NCBI RefSeq assembly: GCF_000765825.2
Contig: NZ_JRPE02000002.1
Coordinates: 1-64,000, forward strand
From: Helicobacter magdeburgensis
GTDB lineage: Bacteria > Campylobacterota > Campylobacteria > Campylobacterales > Helicobacteraceae
Direction of reading: 5' to 3'
DNA: 64,000 nt
Of this stretch, positions 32,950 to 40,863 are shown piece after piece. The first letter of the stretch is position 1, and each line of letters opens with the position of its first letter. Under the pieces are notes generated by a model. The model was not told the origin of the DNA. It did not search any database and saw nothing but the letters and a program-made list of their open reading frames with translations. The translations under genes and the position numbers were made by a program.

Positions 32950-33056
32950 AGATTCTCCTGCTTTTTGTTTTTGACAATATACCTAAAATGTGATTGTGTT
33001 TTCAAGTGGAGCGCACAAGCCTTTTTAGGACTTGGTGTGAATGGAGGAATAGAGGA

Positions 33057-33359
33057 TTAATCCTCTTCTTCTTGTGTTTTTTGTTCTTTTGTGGTGCCAT
33101 TAACCTTATCAAGCACAGAATCAAGTCCATTTAGGAACTTTTGATACTGCTCTTCGGACATATTTTTGACTTTGTCAATGATGTCCTGCGTGCTTTTATT
33201 ATTAATGGCTTTTTCCAACTCTTCTGCTTTTGGAGAATACTCTGTGTTTCTCTCTACACTTTTTGCTACTACACCATCTTCACAGGCTTGTGGCTGTGGT
33301 GCTCCAAATGCCACTCCAAAGGTGGCTATCAAAAGAAGGGATAATGTTTTCTTTTTCAT
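33057..33359 (-). CDS. Small exported protein
   Basis: A 100-residue protein with a clear signal peptide (MKKKTLSLLLIATFGVAFGA) followed by a helical charged part containing ACEDG and KNMSEEQYQKFLNGLDSVLDK. Probably periplasmic. It lies ten bases after the outer-membrane protein gene at 33369 and shares its message. Confidence 0.65.
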   Translation of the reverse strand: MKKKTLSLLLIATFGVAFGAPQPQACEDGVVAKSVERNTEYSPKAEELEKAINNKSTQDIIDKVKNMSEEQYQKFLNGLDSVLDKVNGTTKEQKTQEEED

Positions 33360-33368
33360 ATTCGCTCC

Positions 33369-34190
33369 TTAATATACAAATACAACACCGAGACTAAAAA
33401 AGCTATTTGCATCAATCATCACTTTTTGGGTAGTGATTGTGTTGCCTGAAATAGCTGGGGCATCAAGTTTCATACCGCCACTTAATCCATAACTTGCACG
33501 AAGCGCCCAATTATCATCTTTGAATGGGGATATAGCAAGATACACTTCTGTCTTTCCAAAGTCTGTAGAATACTCATAGCTTACACCTGCAAGAAAGCGA
33601 GGATGTCTTCTATACTTATCAGCCCAACCCACTTCTAAGGCAAAAGGGAAGTATGCTGAATGTCCTACACTGCTATACGCATAACCTACACCTGTAAGGG
33701 CACGAAACTCTAAATTTGGGTGGAATTGTCTTTTACTGATACCTAAACGAAAGCCAGTTTGCATAATAAAAGTCCCTTCGTTCCCTTGAACTCCATCAAA
33801 GTCCATTAAGGTTACCAAAGGCAAATCCACTTGTGCTGGAATACCCCAACCGCCTTCTTTTTCAATCCAACGGCGATGATCTATTTTCTTTTTTAGCTCA
33901 TCAAGGTTTTTGGCGGCTTCACGATGGAATTTTCTTTCTTCCGCATTATCAAGTTGTAGGGCAGCTTGAAAATGTGATTCTTTATTCTCGTTCATTCTGC
34001 TACGCAAATTAATCCAATCTTGCTTACTCATATTCACAGCTTCTTCTTCATCAACCTTAAATGTATTTTTAGATTGTTGGGATTTGACTTGTGTTTGGAC
34101 TTGAGTGTCGTTATTCTCTAACTCATCAGCTAATCCTATATTAGCTAAAACAGCCATACTGATTCCAGCAATGAAAAGTAATTTTTTCAT
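33369..34190 (-). CDS. Outer-membrane protein with helical N-terminal domain
   Basis: A 273-residue protein. Signal peptide (1-21), a charged helical region (about 25-115) and a beta-barrel-like part with strands such as FIMQTGFRLGISK, GVGYAYSSVG, FLAGVSYEYS and a C-terminal LGVVFVY, the aromatic end typical of outer-membrane proteins. AAAGGAG precedes the ATG. A surface or envelope role linked to mating is possible but unproven. Confidence 0.65.
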   Translation of the reverse strand: MKKLLFIAGISMAVLANIGLADELENNDTQVQTQVKSQQSKNTFKVDEEEAVNMSKQDWINLRSRMNENKESHFQAALQLDNAEERKFHREAAKNLDELKKKIDHRRWIEKEGGWGIPAQVDLPLVTLMDFDGVQGNEGTFIMQTGFRLGISKRQFHPNLEFRALTGVGYAYSSVGHSAYFPFALEVGWADKYRRHPRFLAGVSYEYSTDFGKTEVYLAISPFKDDNWALRASYGLSGGMKLDAPAISGNTITTQKVMIDANSFFSLGVVFVY

Positions 34191-34442
34191 TCAAAAACTC
34201 CTTTGTAGTGTAAAATGTGGTGATTCGCCCAAGGGCTCCAAAAGAGCGACTTTTTATCGCGCCTTTGCAACTCTTGTGATATTTTTTTTGCAGAACAAAT
34301 CATAAGAGACATTGACTATAGTGAATCATACTTGACAAAAAAGAAGTAGGTTTGCCCAAGAGGATAAGAACTCTCTTGACAAATTTCTAAACGCAATTAT
34401 ATGTTAAGACTCCACGATATTACAAATATATATTTTTGTTTT
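34191..34442. other. Intergenic region upstream of the outer-membrane gene
   Basis: No gene is seen in 252 bases. It contains two TTGACA-like elements on the plus strand (near 34334 and 34376) and a TATAAT on the minus strand (34396-34401), so it likely holds promoters, but none is complete enough to assign. Confidence 0.35.
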
Positions 34443-34916
34443 TTAGATTCCTAAGATACGAGACATTTCTTCTCGCATACTCATATCCTTTGTTGCACTT
34501 TCATATAAGGCAAAGCCATATTCATTTTGCTCTTTATCTCCACAGCTGTCCCAGCTAATGTCCCTGATAATGCCTTCTCTATATGCGAGAAACATTAATG
34601 CCTTAACCACCGCATCGTATCTATTTCTAGCAGTTTTGCAAAAGCTAAATTCGCCTACTTCTGCTTGTGGTTCAAGTGAGAATGTCTCACAGCTTTCGTC
34701 GCCAAAGCCATTAATCCAAATGCCATCGTTTGCAACATAGTCTTTCAAGAGCTCTTCATTAAGCTCAAACACGCCAAAAGATGTTTCGCCATCGCCACTA
34801 GCAAGCTCAATACCTCTGTCAAAACCAAGTCTGCAGATTTCTCTTGCCATTTCAACAAATTCATCGCTAAATCTATCTTGCTTTTTGCTTTGAGTCCAAT
34901 AGTTTGTATAACCCAT
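34443..34916 (-). CDS. MGYTNYW-family accessory protein
   Basis: A 157-residue protein beginning MGYTNYWTQ and containing INGFGDESCETF and FCKTARNRYDAVV. Proteins with this pattern (MGYTHYW..., fCKTa..pYD) are common hypothetical proteins of phages and plasmids. Function unknown. It is a single-gene unit behind a module promoter. Confidence 0.65.
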   Translation of the reverse strand: MGYTNYWTQSKKQDRFSDEFVEMAREICRLGFDRGIELASGDGETSFGVFELNEELLKDYVANDGIWINGFGDESCETFSLEPQAEVGEFSFCKTARNRYDAVVKALMFLAYREGIIRDISWDSCGDKEQNEYGFALYESATKDMSMREEMSRILGI

Positions 34917-34947
34917 TTCTACGCTCCTTTAGTCTTTGTATGGGCGT

Positions 34948-34976
34948 ATTATAGGGGGTTGCAGAGACATTTTCAA
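34948..34976 (-). promoter_or_regulatory. Module-type promoter for the gene at 34443
   Basis: -35 TTGAAA, 17 bases, -10 TATAAT, then ACGCCCATACAAAGACTAAAGGAG. Confidence 0.75.
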
Positions 34977-34987
34977 ATGAAGTTTAG

Positions 34988-35031
34988 CTGTCAAAGAAGG
35001 AGTTGCAAAAGAGTATTTCTCCTTTGATAGA
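34988..35031 (-). terminator. Hairpin (TATCAAAG element) after the gene at 35035
   Basis: TATCAAAGGAG and CTCCTTCTTTGACAG form an inverted repeat that begins four bases after the stop codon and ends just before the next promoter. It is the clearest copy of a recurrent intergenic element. Confidence 0.5.
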
Positions 35032-35034
35032 AGC

Positions 35035-35658
35035 TTATTTTGTTTGCTGGAGAATCTGATTGTAATTCTCCATGAGTTTATTCTCCTGTTTCTCTTTAGT
35101 GGCTTGTGCTGTTTTTCTAGTTTCGTTTCTAGCTTCAATTTTAATTCTTTCCTCTGCAAGAAGCTTGTCAAACAATATACCGCAAAGCTCTCCCTTAAAT
35201 TCTTTGTCAAAACAAACCGCTAGCTCTGCTGGAAGCTTAATGTATTCCTCAAAAAAACCAGCCTTCAAGCTTTCTTCTGTGATTTTGCCTTGATCTATCA
35301 AATCTTGAATAATCCTATTTTCTTGTTCTTGCAGTTTGATGTAAGGAGTTTTATAAGCAAAAACATCAAGGCTAAGTGCTATTAGAATAACAGGCAACAA
35401 AAACCAAGGCATCTGATTAGTTGCTTGGGAATAAACAACACCAAATGCGACACAAAAAACCAAAGCTACAATAAACAAAGTGCTTAACAGGGTTTGATGT
35501 TCTATCACAAATAGAACAAGCTCTATATTTGTGTTGTTTTTATATGAAATATTAACCGCTATTTCAAAGGCTATTATTCCATATAGAAAAATTATGGGTG
35601 CGAGCACAATTAGAATGCCTCCTATTATAGCCTTGTCATTTGTTTTTTTTGCTGTCAT
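35035..35658 (-). CDS. Membrane protein, family A paralog
   Basis: A 207-residue protein with three or four hydrophobic segments, the motif NIELVLFVIEHQTLLST, then ELAVCFDKEFKGELCGILFDKLL and the tail ENYNQILQQTK. It is closest to the gene at 18337 in the soluble part. GGAGAGTAAAA precedes the ATG; the preceding gene ends two bases upstream. Confidence 0.65.
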   Translation of the reverse strand: MTAKKTNDKAIIGGILIVLAPIIFLYGIIAFEIAVNISYKNNTNIELVLFVIEHQTLLSTLFIVALVFCVAFGVVYSQATNQMPWFLLPVILIALSLDVFAYKTPYIKLQEQENRIIQDLIDQGKITEESLKAGFFEEYIKLPAELAVCFDKEFKGELCGILFDKLLAEERIKIEARNETRKTAQATKEKQENKLMENYNQILQQTK

Positions 35659-35660
35659 TT

Positions 35661-36617
35661 TTACTCTCCTTCACTGCTTTGTGGATTAGTTACACTCTCC
35701 ATTGCCTTAGCCTTATCATATCGTTGTAATTCCCCAAGCTCTTTTTTCCACTCCTCTAATTTTTGTGGCTTCCACTTTGGTGGTATATAGTTTCCTAATA
35801 CAATCTTTTTAGGATTATAACACTCTATATTTTCTATTTGATTTTCCAAATAATCCTTATATATATTTTTATCTAAATAATTATTCTTTAACTTTTCAAT
35901 AACTTTTTCTTTTAGCTTTTTATTTTTTGTGCTAATAAGCATAGGGCTTTTAAAATCATTTCCCAGCGTTAAATTTTCAAAAAGCAAATCCTGTTTTCTA
36001 GGGGCTCTCTCATAGCCTTTAATTTTTCCATTTATATCTCTAAAAGATAAATGTATCGCAGTGGCTTTATCTTTTAAGTTTTCTATGCCTCCTAAAACCA
36101 CATACCTTTTATCAGCAAAAATGTCTTTATATTTCTGTGTGTCTTTCGCTGTCTTAAAGAGTTTAAATATTTCATCGCTAAAAAAAGCATATTGCCCCTC
36201 CCCATAGCCATCTACATATTCATCCCCTCTTTTTGCTATATGGAAAGCTAAATAGTCGCTCAACTCATCTATATTATTTTTAATGATTTTTACCATTTGC
36301 GCTTTATTTTCTGCGGTTTTAAGCTTCTCTATAATAGGTTTAAAGTGTTTCGCAATGGCAGGGATAATTTCATTGTCCAGCATATCCCTCCTTTTAGCTC
36401 CTTCTATTTCATCAAACCATTTTAAACTATTAAATCGTTCGTAAAGTTCTTTGAGATTAGCTTCAAAGTGTTCTATACTAGAATCCACTTTTTTCGGCGT
36501 GTTTTGTGGGATAATGGTGCTAGAGTTTAAGTGGCGCGCCCCTTTAGCAGAATCGTTAGCGGGTGTCGCCTTACCTTCCACTTCTCTGATGATTTCTTGC
36601 GTGATTAATGTCGCCAT
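35661..36617 (-). CDS. Hypothetical protein
   Basis: A 318-residue, Lys/Glu-rich soluble protein. The middle (YVDGYGEGQYAFFSDEIFKLF) looks folded; the end is Lys-rich with NYIPPKWKPQKLEEW. No family recognised. A stretch (GARHLNSSTIIPQNTP) is low complexity. AAAGGA precedes the ATG. It is cotranscribed with the family A gene that follows. Confidence 0.6.
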   Translation of the reverse strand: MATLITQEIIREVEGKATPANDSAKGARHLNSSTIIPQNTPKKVDSSIEHFEANLKELYERFNSLKWFDEIEGAKRRDMLDNEIIPAIAKHFKPIIEKLKTAENKAQMVKIIKNNIDELSDYLAFHIAKRGDEYVDGYGEGQYAFFSDEIFKLFKTAKDTQKYKDIFADKRYVVLGGIENLKDKATAIHLSFRDINGKIKGYERAPRKQDLLFENLTLGNDFKSPMLISTKNKKLKEKVIEKLKNNYLDKNIYKDYLENQIENIECYNPKKIVLGNYIPPKWKPQKLEEWKKELGELQRYDKAKAMESVTNPQSSEGE

Positions 36618-36665
36618 TTTATATTCCTTTGTCTTATGATGGCACTACAACAATAGGCAGTGCTT

Positions 36666-37007
36666 TCAAACAAGAAAATCTTGGTTGTTTTGAGCATTTC
36701 GAATCCACCTACAAACTTCTTGAATAGCCTCTTGTTTATTAGTTCCAAAATCTTTAGCAACAATAGCACCTTCTGAAACTTGAGAACCAAAGTCAAGCTT
36801 CAAGCCATTTTCAGTGAAACCTATCACTTCGCCTTGTATTGCCTCTGCGAAATATGTCTTGCCATTTTTTCCTAGCGTTTCAATTATACTGAACTTTAGT
36901 ATTCCGCCAAAGAGAGAAGCTACAATCACTTCTTTTGGATTGAAGTCTTCTTGCTTTAGCAATCCTTCCTCTAAGCGTTGGCTGATTTTTTGTTGTAGTT
37001 TTTCCAT
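36666..37007 (-). CDS. Hypothetical protein
   Basis: A 113-residue soluble protein with a helical start and a small beta region (SLFGGILKFSIIETLGKNGK). AAAGGA before MEKLQQK decides between two close ATGs. No family recognised. Confidence 0.6.
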   Translation of the reverse strand: MEKLQQKISQRLEEGLLKQEDFNPKEVIVASLFGGILKFSIIETLGKNGKTYFAEAIQGEVIGFTENGLKLDFGSQVSEGAIVAKDFGTNKQEAIQEVCRWIRNAQNNQDFLV

Positions 37008-37029
37008 TTGCATTCCTTTTCTTTCTAAA

Positions 37030-37182
37030 TTATCCGCCTAATCTCATAAGCACAAAAATCACAAGGATTGTGATTACAATGCGCTCAATCCATTTTTTGA
37101 TACGAGCCTTTGTTTCTGGCGTGAGATTTACTCTTTGTGTCATAAGCTCTTTCAGCCTACTTTTCTTATTCTCTTCTTCCAT
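37030..37182 (-). CDS. 50-residue single-pass membrane protein
   Basis: A short gene with a basic, charged first 30 residues (MEEENKKSRLKELMTQRVNL) and a hydrophobic end (IVITILVIFVLMRLGG). GGGAGTAGAAA precedes the ATG and a module promoter stands 30 bases upstream, which supports expression. Confidence 0.65.
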   Translation of the reverse strand: MEEENKKSRLKELMTQRVNLTPETKARIKKWIERIVITILVIFVLMRLGG

Positions 37183-37211
37183 TTTCTACTCCCTTTTTAT
37201 ATTATGCGTGT

Positions 37212-37240
37212 ATTATATGGGAATGTAGCGATATTTTCAA
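37212..37240 (-). promoter_or_regulatory. Module-type promoter for the genes at 37030 and 36666
   Basis: -35 TTGAAA, 17 bases, -10 TATAAT, then ACACGCATAATATAAAAAGGGAG. Confidence 0.75.
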
Positions 37241-37370
37241 GCGAGATTTTTTGAAACAACCTTTGTTTTGGCAGAAACCATTGTTTGAGAGTTTGTTTTG
37301 GAATAGGATAATACACAAACAAACATTCCGCAAACATAATTTTAGTTCAATTTCTACAAAAGGTGGTATT

Positions 37371-38192
37371 ATGCCTATTAATGTCGTTCCTGCGGCTAGT
37401 TTTTTGCTTTTGCAAGCGCTAGTCTTTAGCCCAACTTCTCTTAGGGCTGGTGAGGGGTTAAGTCTAAGTATAGCTCCTGCTTACCAAGCCTATGTTTATA
37501 GTGAGCCTAGCGTTATGTCTATAAAAGGACAAATGAAAGGTTTTACAGGAGCGTTACAATATGCTTTTGAGGAGCACAGACATTCTCTTAGAGGAGGTTA
37601 TTTCTTTGGGGAGGCTATGGAATATACAGGGGGCAAATGCTCTGTGGCAGATCCTTCGCAATGTCAAAGCCTTATTGCAGATTCTAATGATAAATATTAC
37701 TATGGAGAATATATCAGTCAATGGCTTTTAACTATGGATGGGAATCCGCTTGTATGGTTTAATGCTGGTGCAGGATATAGGGAGCTACACAACGATGTTA
37801 ATGAGGCAAGTGCCTACAAAAGAAAACAGAGCTATATTTATGCTGTGGCTGGATTAAGCCTAGAACATAAATTTTTAGAGAATGCAGTATTTTATACGAA
37901 TTTTTATGGGCGGTATCTTATTCGTGGAAATAACACAAGCTATACAACAGGCATAGGTTTTGATGAGGATTTAAGATTTACGCAGAAAAAAGGCTATGGG
38001 GCTTTACTTGAAGTCGGCGTAAAGTATCGTATGTCTTATGTGGATTTTGGCGTTGAATTGTATGCTGATGGCTGGTATGTAGAGGATTCGAACCATATAA
38101 CTGCAACTATTCAGGGGGCTAGTGTTGGTAAATTTGTAGAGCCACTTAACTATACGGCGGCGATAGGTGCGCGTGTAATTCTTGGGATATGA
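37371..38192 (+). CDS. Outer-membrane protein
   Basis: A 273-residue protein. A signal peptide (about 1-24, AASFLLLQALVFSPTSLRAGE) is given here in two parts AASFLLLQALVF and SPTSLRAGE; then beta strands with alternating aromatic residues (LSIAPAYQAYVYS, HSLRGGYFFGEA, LLEVGVKYRMSYVDFG) and a C-terminal IGARVILGI. AAAGGTGG lies before the chosen ATG. It is isolated and divergent from its left neighbour. Confidence 0.6.
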   Translation: MPINVVPAASFLLLQALVFSPTSLRAGEGLSLSIAPAYQAYVYSEPSVMSIKGQMKGFTGALQYAFEEHRHSLRGGYFFGEAMEYTGGKCSVADPSQCQSLIADSNDKYYYGEYISQWLLTMDGNPLVWFNAGAGYRELHNDVNEASAYKRKQSYIYAVAGLSLEHKFLENAVFYTNFYGRYLIRGNNTSYTTGIGFDEDLRFTQKKGYGALLEVGVKYRMSYVDFGVELYADGWYVEDSNHITATIQGASVGKFVEPLNYTAAIGARVILGI

Positions 38193-38280
38193 AAATTTTA
38201 TCGTTAAATTTAGCGCTCCAACTTTAACGATAAATATCTATCGTTAAAGTTAAGGCTTCAACTTTAACTATAAATATCTA
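38193..38280. repeat. Inverted and direct repeats of AACTTTAACGATA
   Basis: A perfect 13-bp inverted repeat AACTTTAACGATA-aatatc-TATCGTTAAAGTT (38219-38250) is flanked by a half copy on the left (TTATCGTTAAATTT) and a near copy on the right (CAACTTTAACTATAAATATCTAT) that enters the end of the fic gene. It lies between convergent genes. Terminator or protein-binding array. Confidence 0.75.
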
Positions 38281-39394
38281 TATAACTTTGGAATAGATAC
38301 ATTTTGCTTCTGCCATAACCCGTAGCTTCTTTAAGGACACCATACTCTTCAAAATCCTTGAGAAGAGCAATAGCAGTAGGTTTGCTTACACCCAAGAACT
38401 GAGCCGCACCATTAGTCGTAATGATTGGATTCTGATACAACAACTGAACAAGCTTATCAGCATTATGGGCTTTTTTGCCAAAACTTTTTATCTGAATGTC
38501 TATATCTTGTTTTAGTTGCAATATCTTGCTAAAAGTTGTAACGCCACTTTCGGCGGTAGCTATAACAGCCTCAAGAAAAAATTTTACCCAACCCACCAAG
38601 TCGTTATGCACTCTCACTCTTGTGAGTGAATCATAATAACTCGTTTTATTTTTTTCAAAAAAATCTGAAAGGTATAACGAAGGCTTAATAAGAAGTCTTT
38701 TTGATATAAGGTATAATGTTATGAGAAGTCTTCCTATCCTGCCATTCCCATCTAAAAATGGGTGGATAGTTTCAAACTGATAATGAGCGATGGCAATACG
38801 AATCAAATAGGGCACATTAATATCTTGATTGTGCAAAAATTTTTCAAGATCGCTCATCAATTCTTCCACATTTGTATGATGAGGAGGAACAAAAAAAGCA
38901 TTCCCTAAATTTGATCCACCTATCCAATTTTGTGTTTTTCTAAAATCTCCGGGCTGTTTTCTCTCTCCACGAACGCTATCTAACAATATTTTATGTGTGT
39001 TTTTTATAAGCCTATTAGAAAGCGGTATAGAATCTAGCTCTTTTATAGCATAATTAATCGCCCTAACATAATTTTGCACTTCTTGCCAATCATCCCGCTT
39101 TTCTGGTGCTATATATTCTTTAGAAGCCAAAACCTCATCAAGTTCTGTTTTTGTCCCCTCTATTTTGCTGGATGTGTTAGCTTCTTTTCTGATGTGCATT
39201 TGTATAAAAATATCAACGCTAGGCACAATAAGCGTAAAAGCATTGAGCTCTCCTAATTTTATTGTAGCCCTTTCCAGTAAAACATTAATAAGAGAATCAT
39301 CCCAGACAAACTCTTGGTTGATTTTGCTTGGCAAAAAACTTGCATACTGATATTCTTTTCTCATTGAGCCAGCTACAAAATCGCTCAGATTCAT
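38264..39394 (-). CDS. fic: Fic-family AMP/nucleotidyl transferase with C-terminal winged helix
   Basis: A 376-residue protein. The inhibitory-helix motif SSKIEGT (S/T-x-x-x-E-G, about residue 80) precedes the Fic domain, whose active site HPFLDGNGRIGR is complete (about 215). A C-terminal winged HTH (about 318-350) contains TTNGAAQFLGVSKPTAIALL. This is the common class II Fic layout: target AMPylation held back by the N-terminal helix, possibly with DNA binding. Targets are unknown. Confidence 0.85.
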   Translation of the reverse strand: MNLSDFVAGSMRKEYQYASFLPSKINQEFVWDDSLINVLLERATIKLGELNAFTLIVPSVDIFIQMHIRKEANTSSKIEGTKTELDEVLASKEYIAPEKRDDWQEVQNYVRAINYAIKELDSIPLSNRLIKNTHKILLDSVRGERKQPGDFRKTQNWIGGSNLGNAFFVPPHHTNVEELMSDLEKFLHNQDINVPYLIRIAIAHYQFETIHPFLDGNGRIGRLLITLYLISKRLLIKPSLYLSDFFEKNKTSYYDSLTRVRVHNDLVGWVKFFLEAVIATAESGVTTFSKILQLKQDIDIQIKSFGKKAHNADKLVQLLYQNPIITTNGAAQFLGVSKPTAIALLKDFEEYGVLKEATGYGRSKMYLFQSYIDIYS

Positions 39395-39436
39395 ATATCT
39401 TATCCTTTAGTAGTTTTTTTATATATAGGATTGTAG

Positions 39437-39456
39437 CACAATATGCCCATATTGTG
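39437..39456. promoter_or_regulatory. Palindrome upstream of fic
   Basis: CACAATAT-gccc-ATATTGTG, an 8-bp perfect inverted repeat about 43 bases upstream of the fic start. A plausible operator for the protein's own winged helix. Confidence 0.5.
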
Positions 39457-39553
39457 TATAAGAATAAGGTGGGGACTCTATGGTATAATCCCCCGAAGGC
39501 TAAAATTATACTCTTTTTGTCTAAAACTTCAAAAGAGCTGTCAAAAAGAGAAG

Positions 39554-39835
39554 TTATTCTAAAGTAGCCGAGACAACAATACCTATCACATTGCTCTCTT
39601 GTGGGGTATTTTTCAAATACATTGTAAATTCTTTCATTTTCTTGCCTTTGAGTTTGGCGATAATGTTTTGGATAGGGTAGCTTTTCTTTTTAGAAACGAA
39701 GCTACCTTGCTGAATCACACCTCTGCCTAAACCATCGGCTTTAAATGATAAGTTTTCCAAAATTTGCATTTTGCCCCACAGAGGCATTGCATTAAAAAAA
39801 TTCACTTGTGTCTCTAACGACAAACTTGGCTCCAT
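39554..39835 (-). CDS. Hypothetical protein
   Basis: A 93-residue basic soluble protein (MEPSLSLETQVNFFN...). The start is uncertain: AAGGAA lies nine bases before this ATG, and ATGs lie 6 and 30 bases upstream. No family recognised. Confidence 0.5.
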   Translation of the reverse strand: MEPSLSLETQVNFFNAMPLWGKMQILENLSFKADGLGRGVIQQGSFVSKKKSYPIQNIIAKLKGKKMKEFTMYLKNTPQESNVIGIVVSATLE

Positions 39836-39911
39836 AGTCATTTCCTTAGCATATTTTTTTAGCAAGAAACATTCTATGATATTTTACCGCTATATTTCAA
39901 GTATAGACTAC

Positions 39912-40091
39912 TCAGCTCCAAAATCCGCCGATACCGCCTTGTTGTTTTTTGTTTTTATCATTGTTGTTGGCATTATTGTTGCCATAACCTTGCCCTTGTG
40001 GCTTCTGGTTATTTCTATCATCTCGCCTAGCATTGTTATTGTTGCCATTTGAGCTTCTATTCTTGTCATTGTTGTTTCCAAAACCAAACAT
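39912..40091 (-). CDS. 59-residue Asn/Gly/Gln-rich low-complexity protein
   Basis: MFGFGNNNDKNRSSNGNNNN then repeated N/D/K/Q-rich sequence ending GGIGGFWS. AAAGGAGG with suitable spacing precedes the ATG. The start resembles that of the transfer-operon protein at 6427 (MFGNNNNTGNGN). Composition resembles disordered, possibly self-associating segments; function unknown. Confidence 0.6.
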   Translation of the reverse strand: MFGFGNNNDKNRSSNGNNNNARRDDRNNQKPQGQGYGNNNANNNDKNKKQQGGIGGFWS

Positions 40092-40569
40092 ACTATCGCT
40101 CCTCCTTTCATAATATGTGCCTGTTAGTAGGCAGATTAGATCCTAACCAAAAAACATTAATCAAACATTATTGCGTGTAGCGATCGTTTTTCATTTACCT
40201 TCTAGTATTACAATCATAGGTGAGACATTGAATTTTCATCTCTTTGTTTTTTTACTGAAGCAAAAAAATTGCACCCCCACACCCATTCGCAATTTGAGAT
40301 GGTATTCGTGTCGTTGTCAGCCTTTTTTTCTGCACGATAAGTGTTTAGACATGAGACATTCCTTTATTTTTTAGTCGTTTGTGCAAAAAAGCATGTTAGA
40401 CTCTAAACAACTTGCTTACCTTTTTCTTTTGTGTTGCAATCCACAAAAGAAATCCTTTTGAGGTTGAAATCATTAGGATACTCCTTTACTCGTGCTCTGC
40501 AAAAGATTTAGTTTTCTTTCGCAGAGTCTTATTCATTTTTAGCAACAATTTTTTTGATAATAATTGAAA
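40092..40569. other. Long intergenic region with hairpins
   Basis: No gene is seen in 478 bases. Hairpins present: GCCTgttagtAGGC near 40118, CTTTTGTG/CACAAAAG near 40430-40451 and CTCTGC ... GCAGAG near 40495-40528. It may hold an sRNA or the promoter of the Asn-rich gene. Confidence 0.35.
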
Positions 40570-40863
40570 TTAGGCTTGAGAAGTTTTGTATGTATAGATA
40601 CGCATATTTTCTTTGCCAAAGGCTTGAAACAGCTTGTTGGTGATGAACCTTGTCTTGTCTTCGTCTAAAAACATTCTAAAAAGCCCATATTCTTGCCTTC
40701 CGCTGACTTGTTCCGAAGCACTTTGCAATAATGAGCTAGAGGCGTATTTGGAGCAGTGTATATAGAAGAAGTCGTTATATCCATCTTCAAGGAGCATATC
40801 CACGATAGAATCCTTGAGTGTATCCTTAAAATAAATATCAACCGCTAAGATTTCTATCGGCAT
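40570..40863 (-). CDS. Small protein resembling DUF3240/PII-like fold
   Basis: A 97-residue protein. Spacing of DSIVDMLLEDGYNDFFYIHC, SASEQVSGRQEYGLFRMFL and a final YTYKT resembles DUF3240, a small ferredoxin-like (PII-like) family; this is a tentative eye match. Its ATG overlaps the helicase stop by one base, so it is coupled to the helicase. Confidence 0.45.
   Translation of the reverse strand: MPIEILAVDIYFKDTLKDSIVDMLLEDGYNDFFYIHCSKYASSSLLQSASEQVSGRQEYGLFRMFLDEDKTRFITNKLFQAFGKENMRIYTYKTSQA

Noticed and set aside
37251-37370. N-terminal extension of the outer-membrane protein
   Set aside because: It lacks a ribosome site, overlaps the opposite promoter region and would bury the signal peptide.
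40171-40374. Plus-strand open frame in the 40.1-40.57 kb gap
   Set aside because: No ribosome site, atypical composition and no similarity to neighbours.
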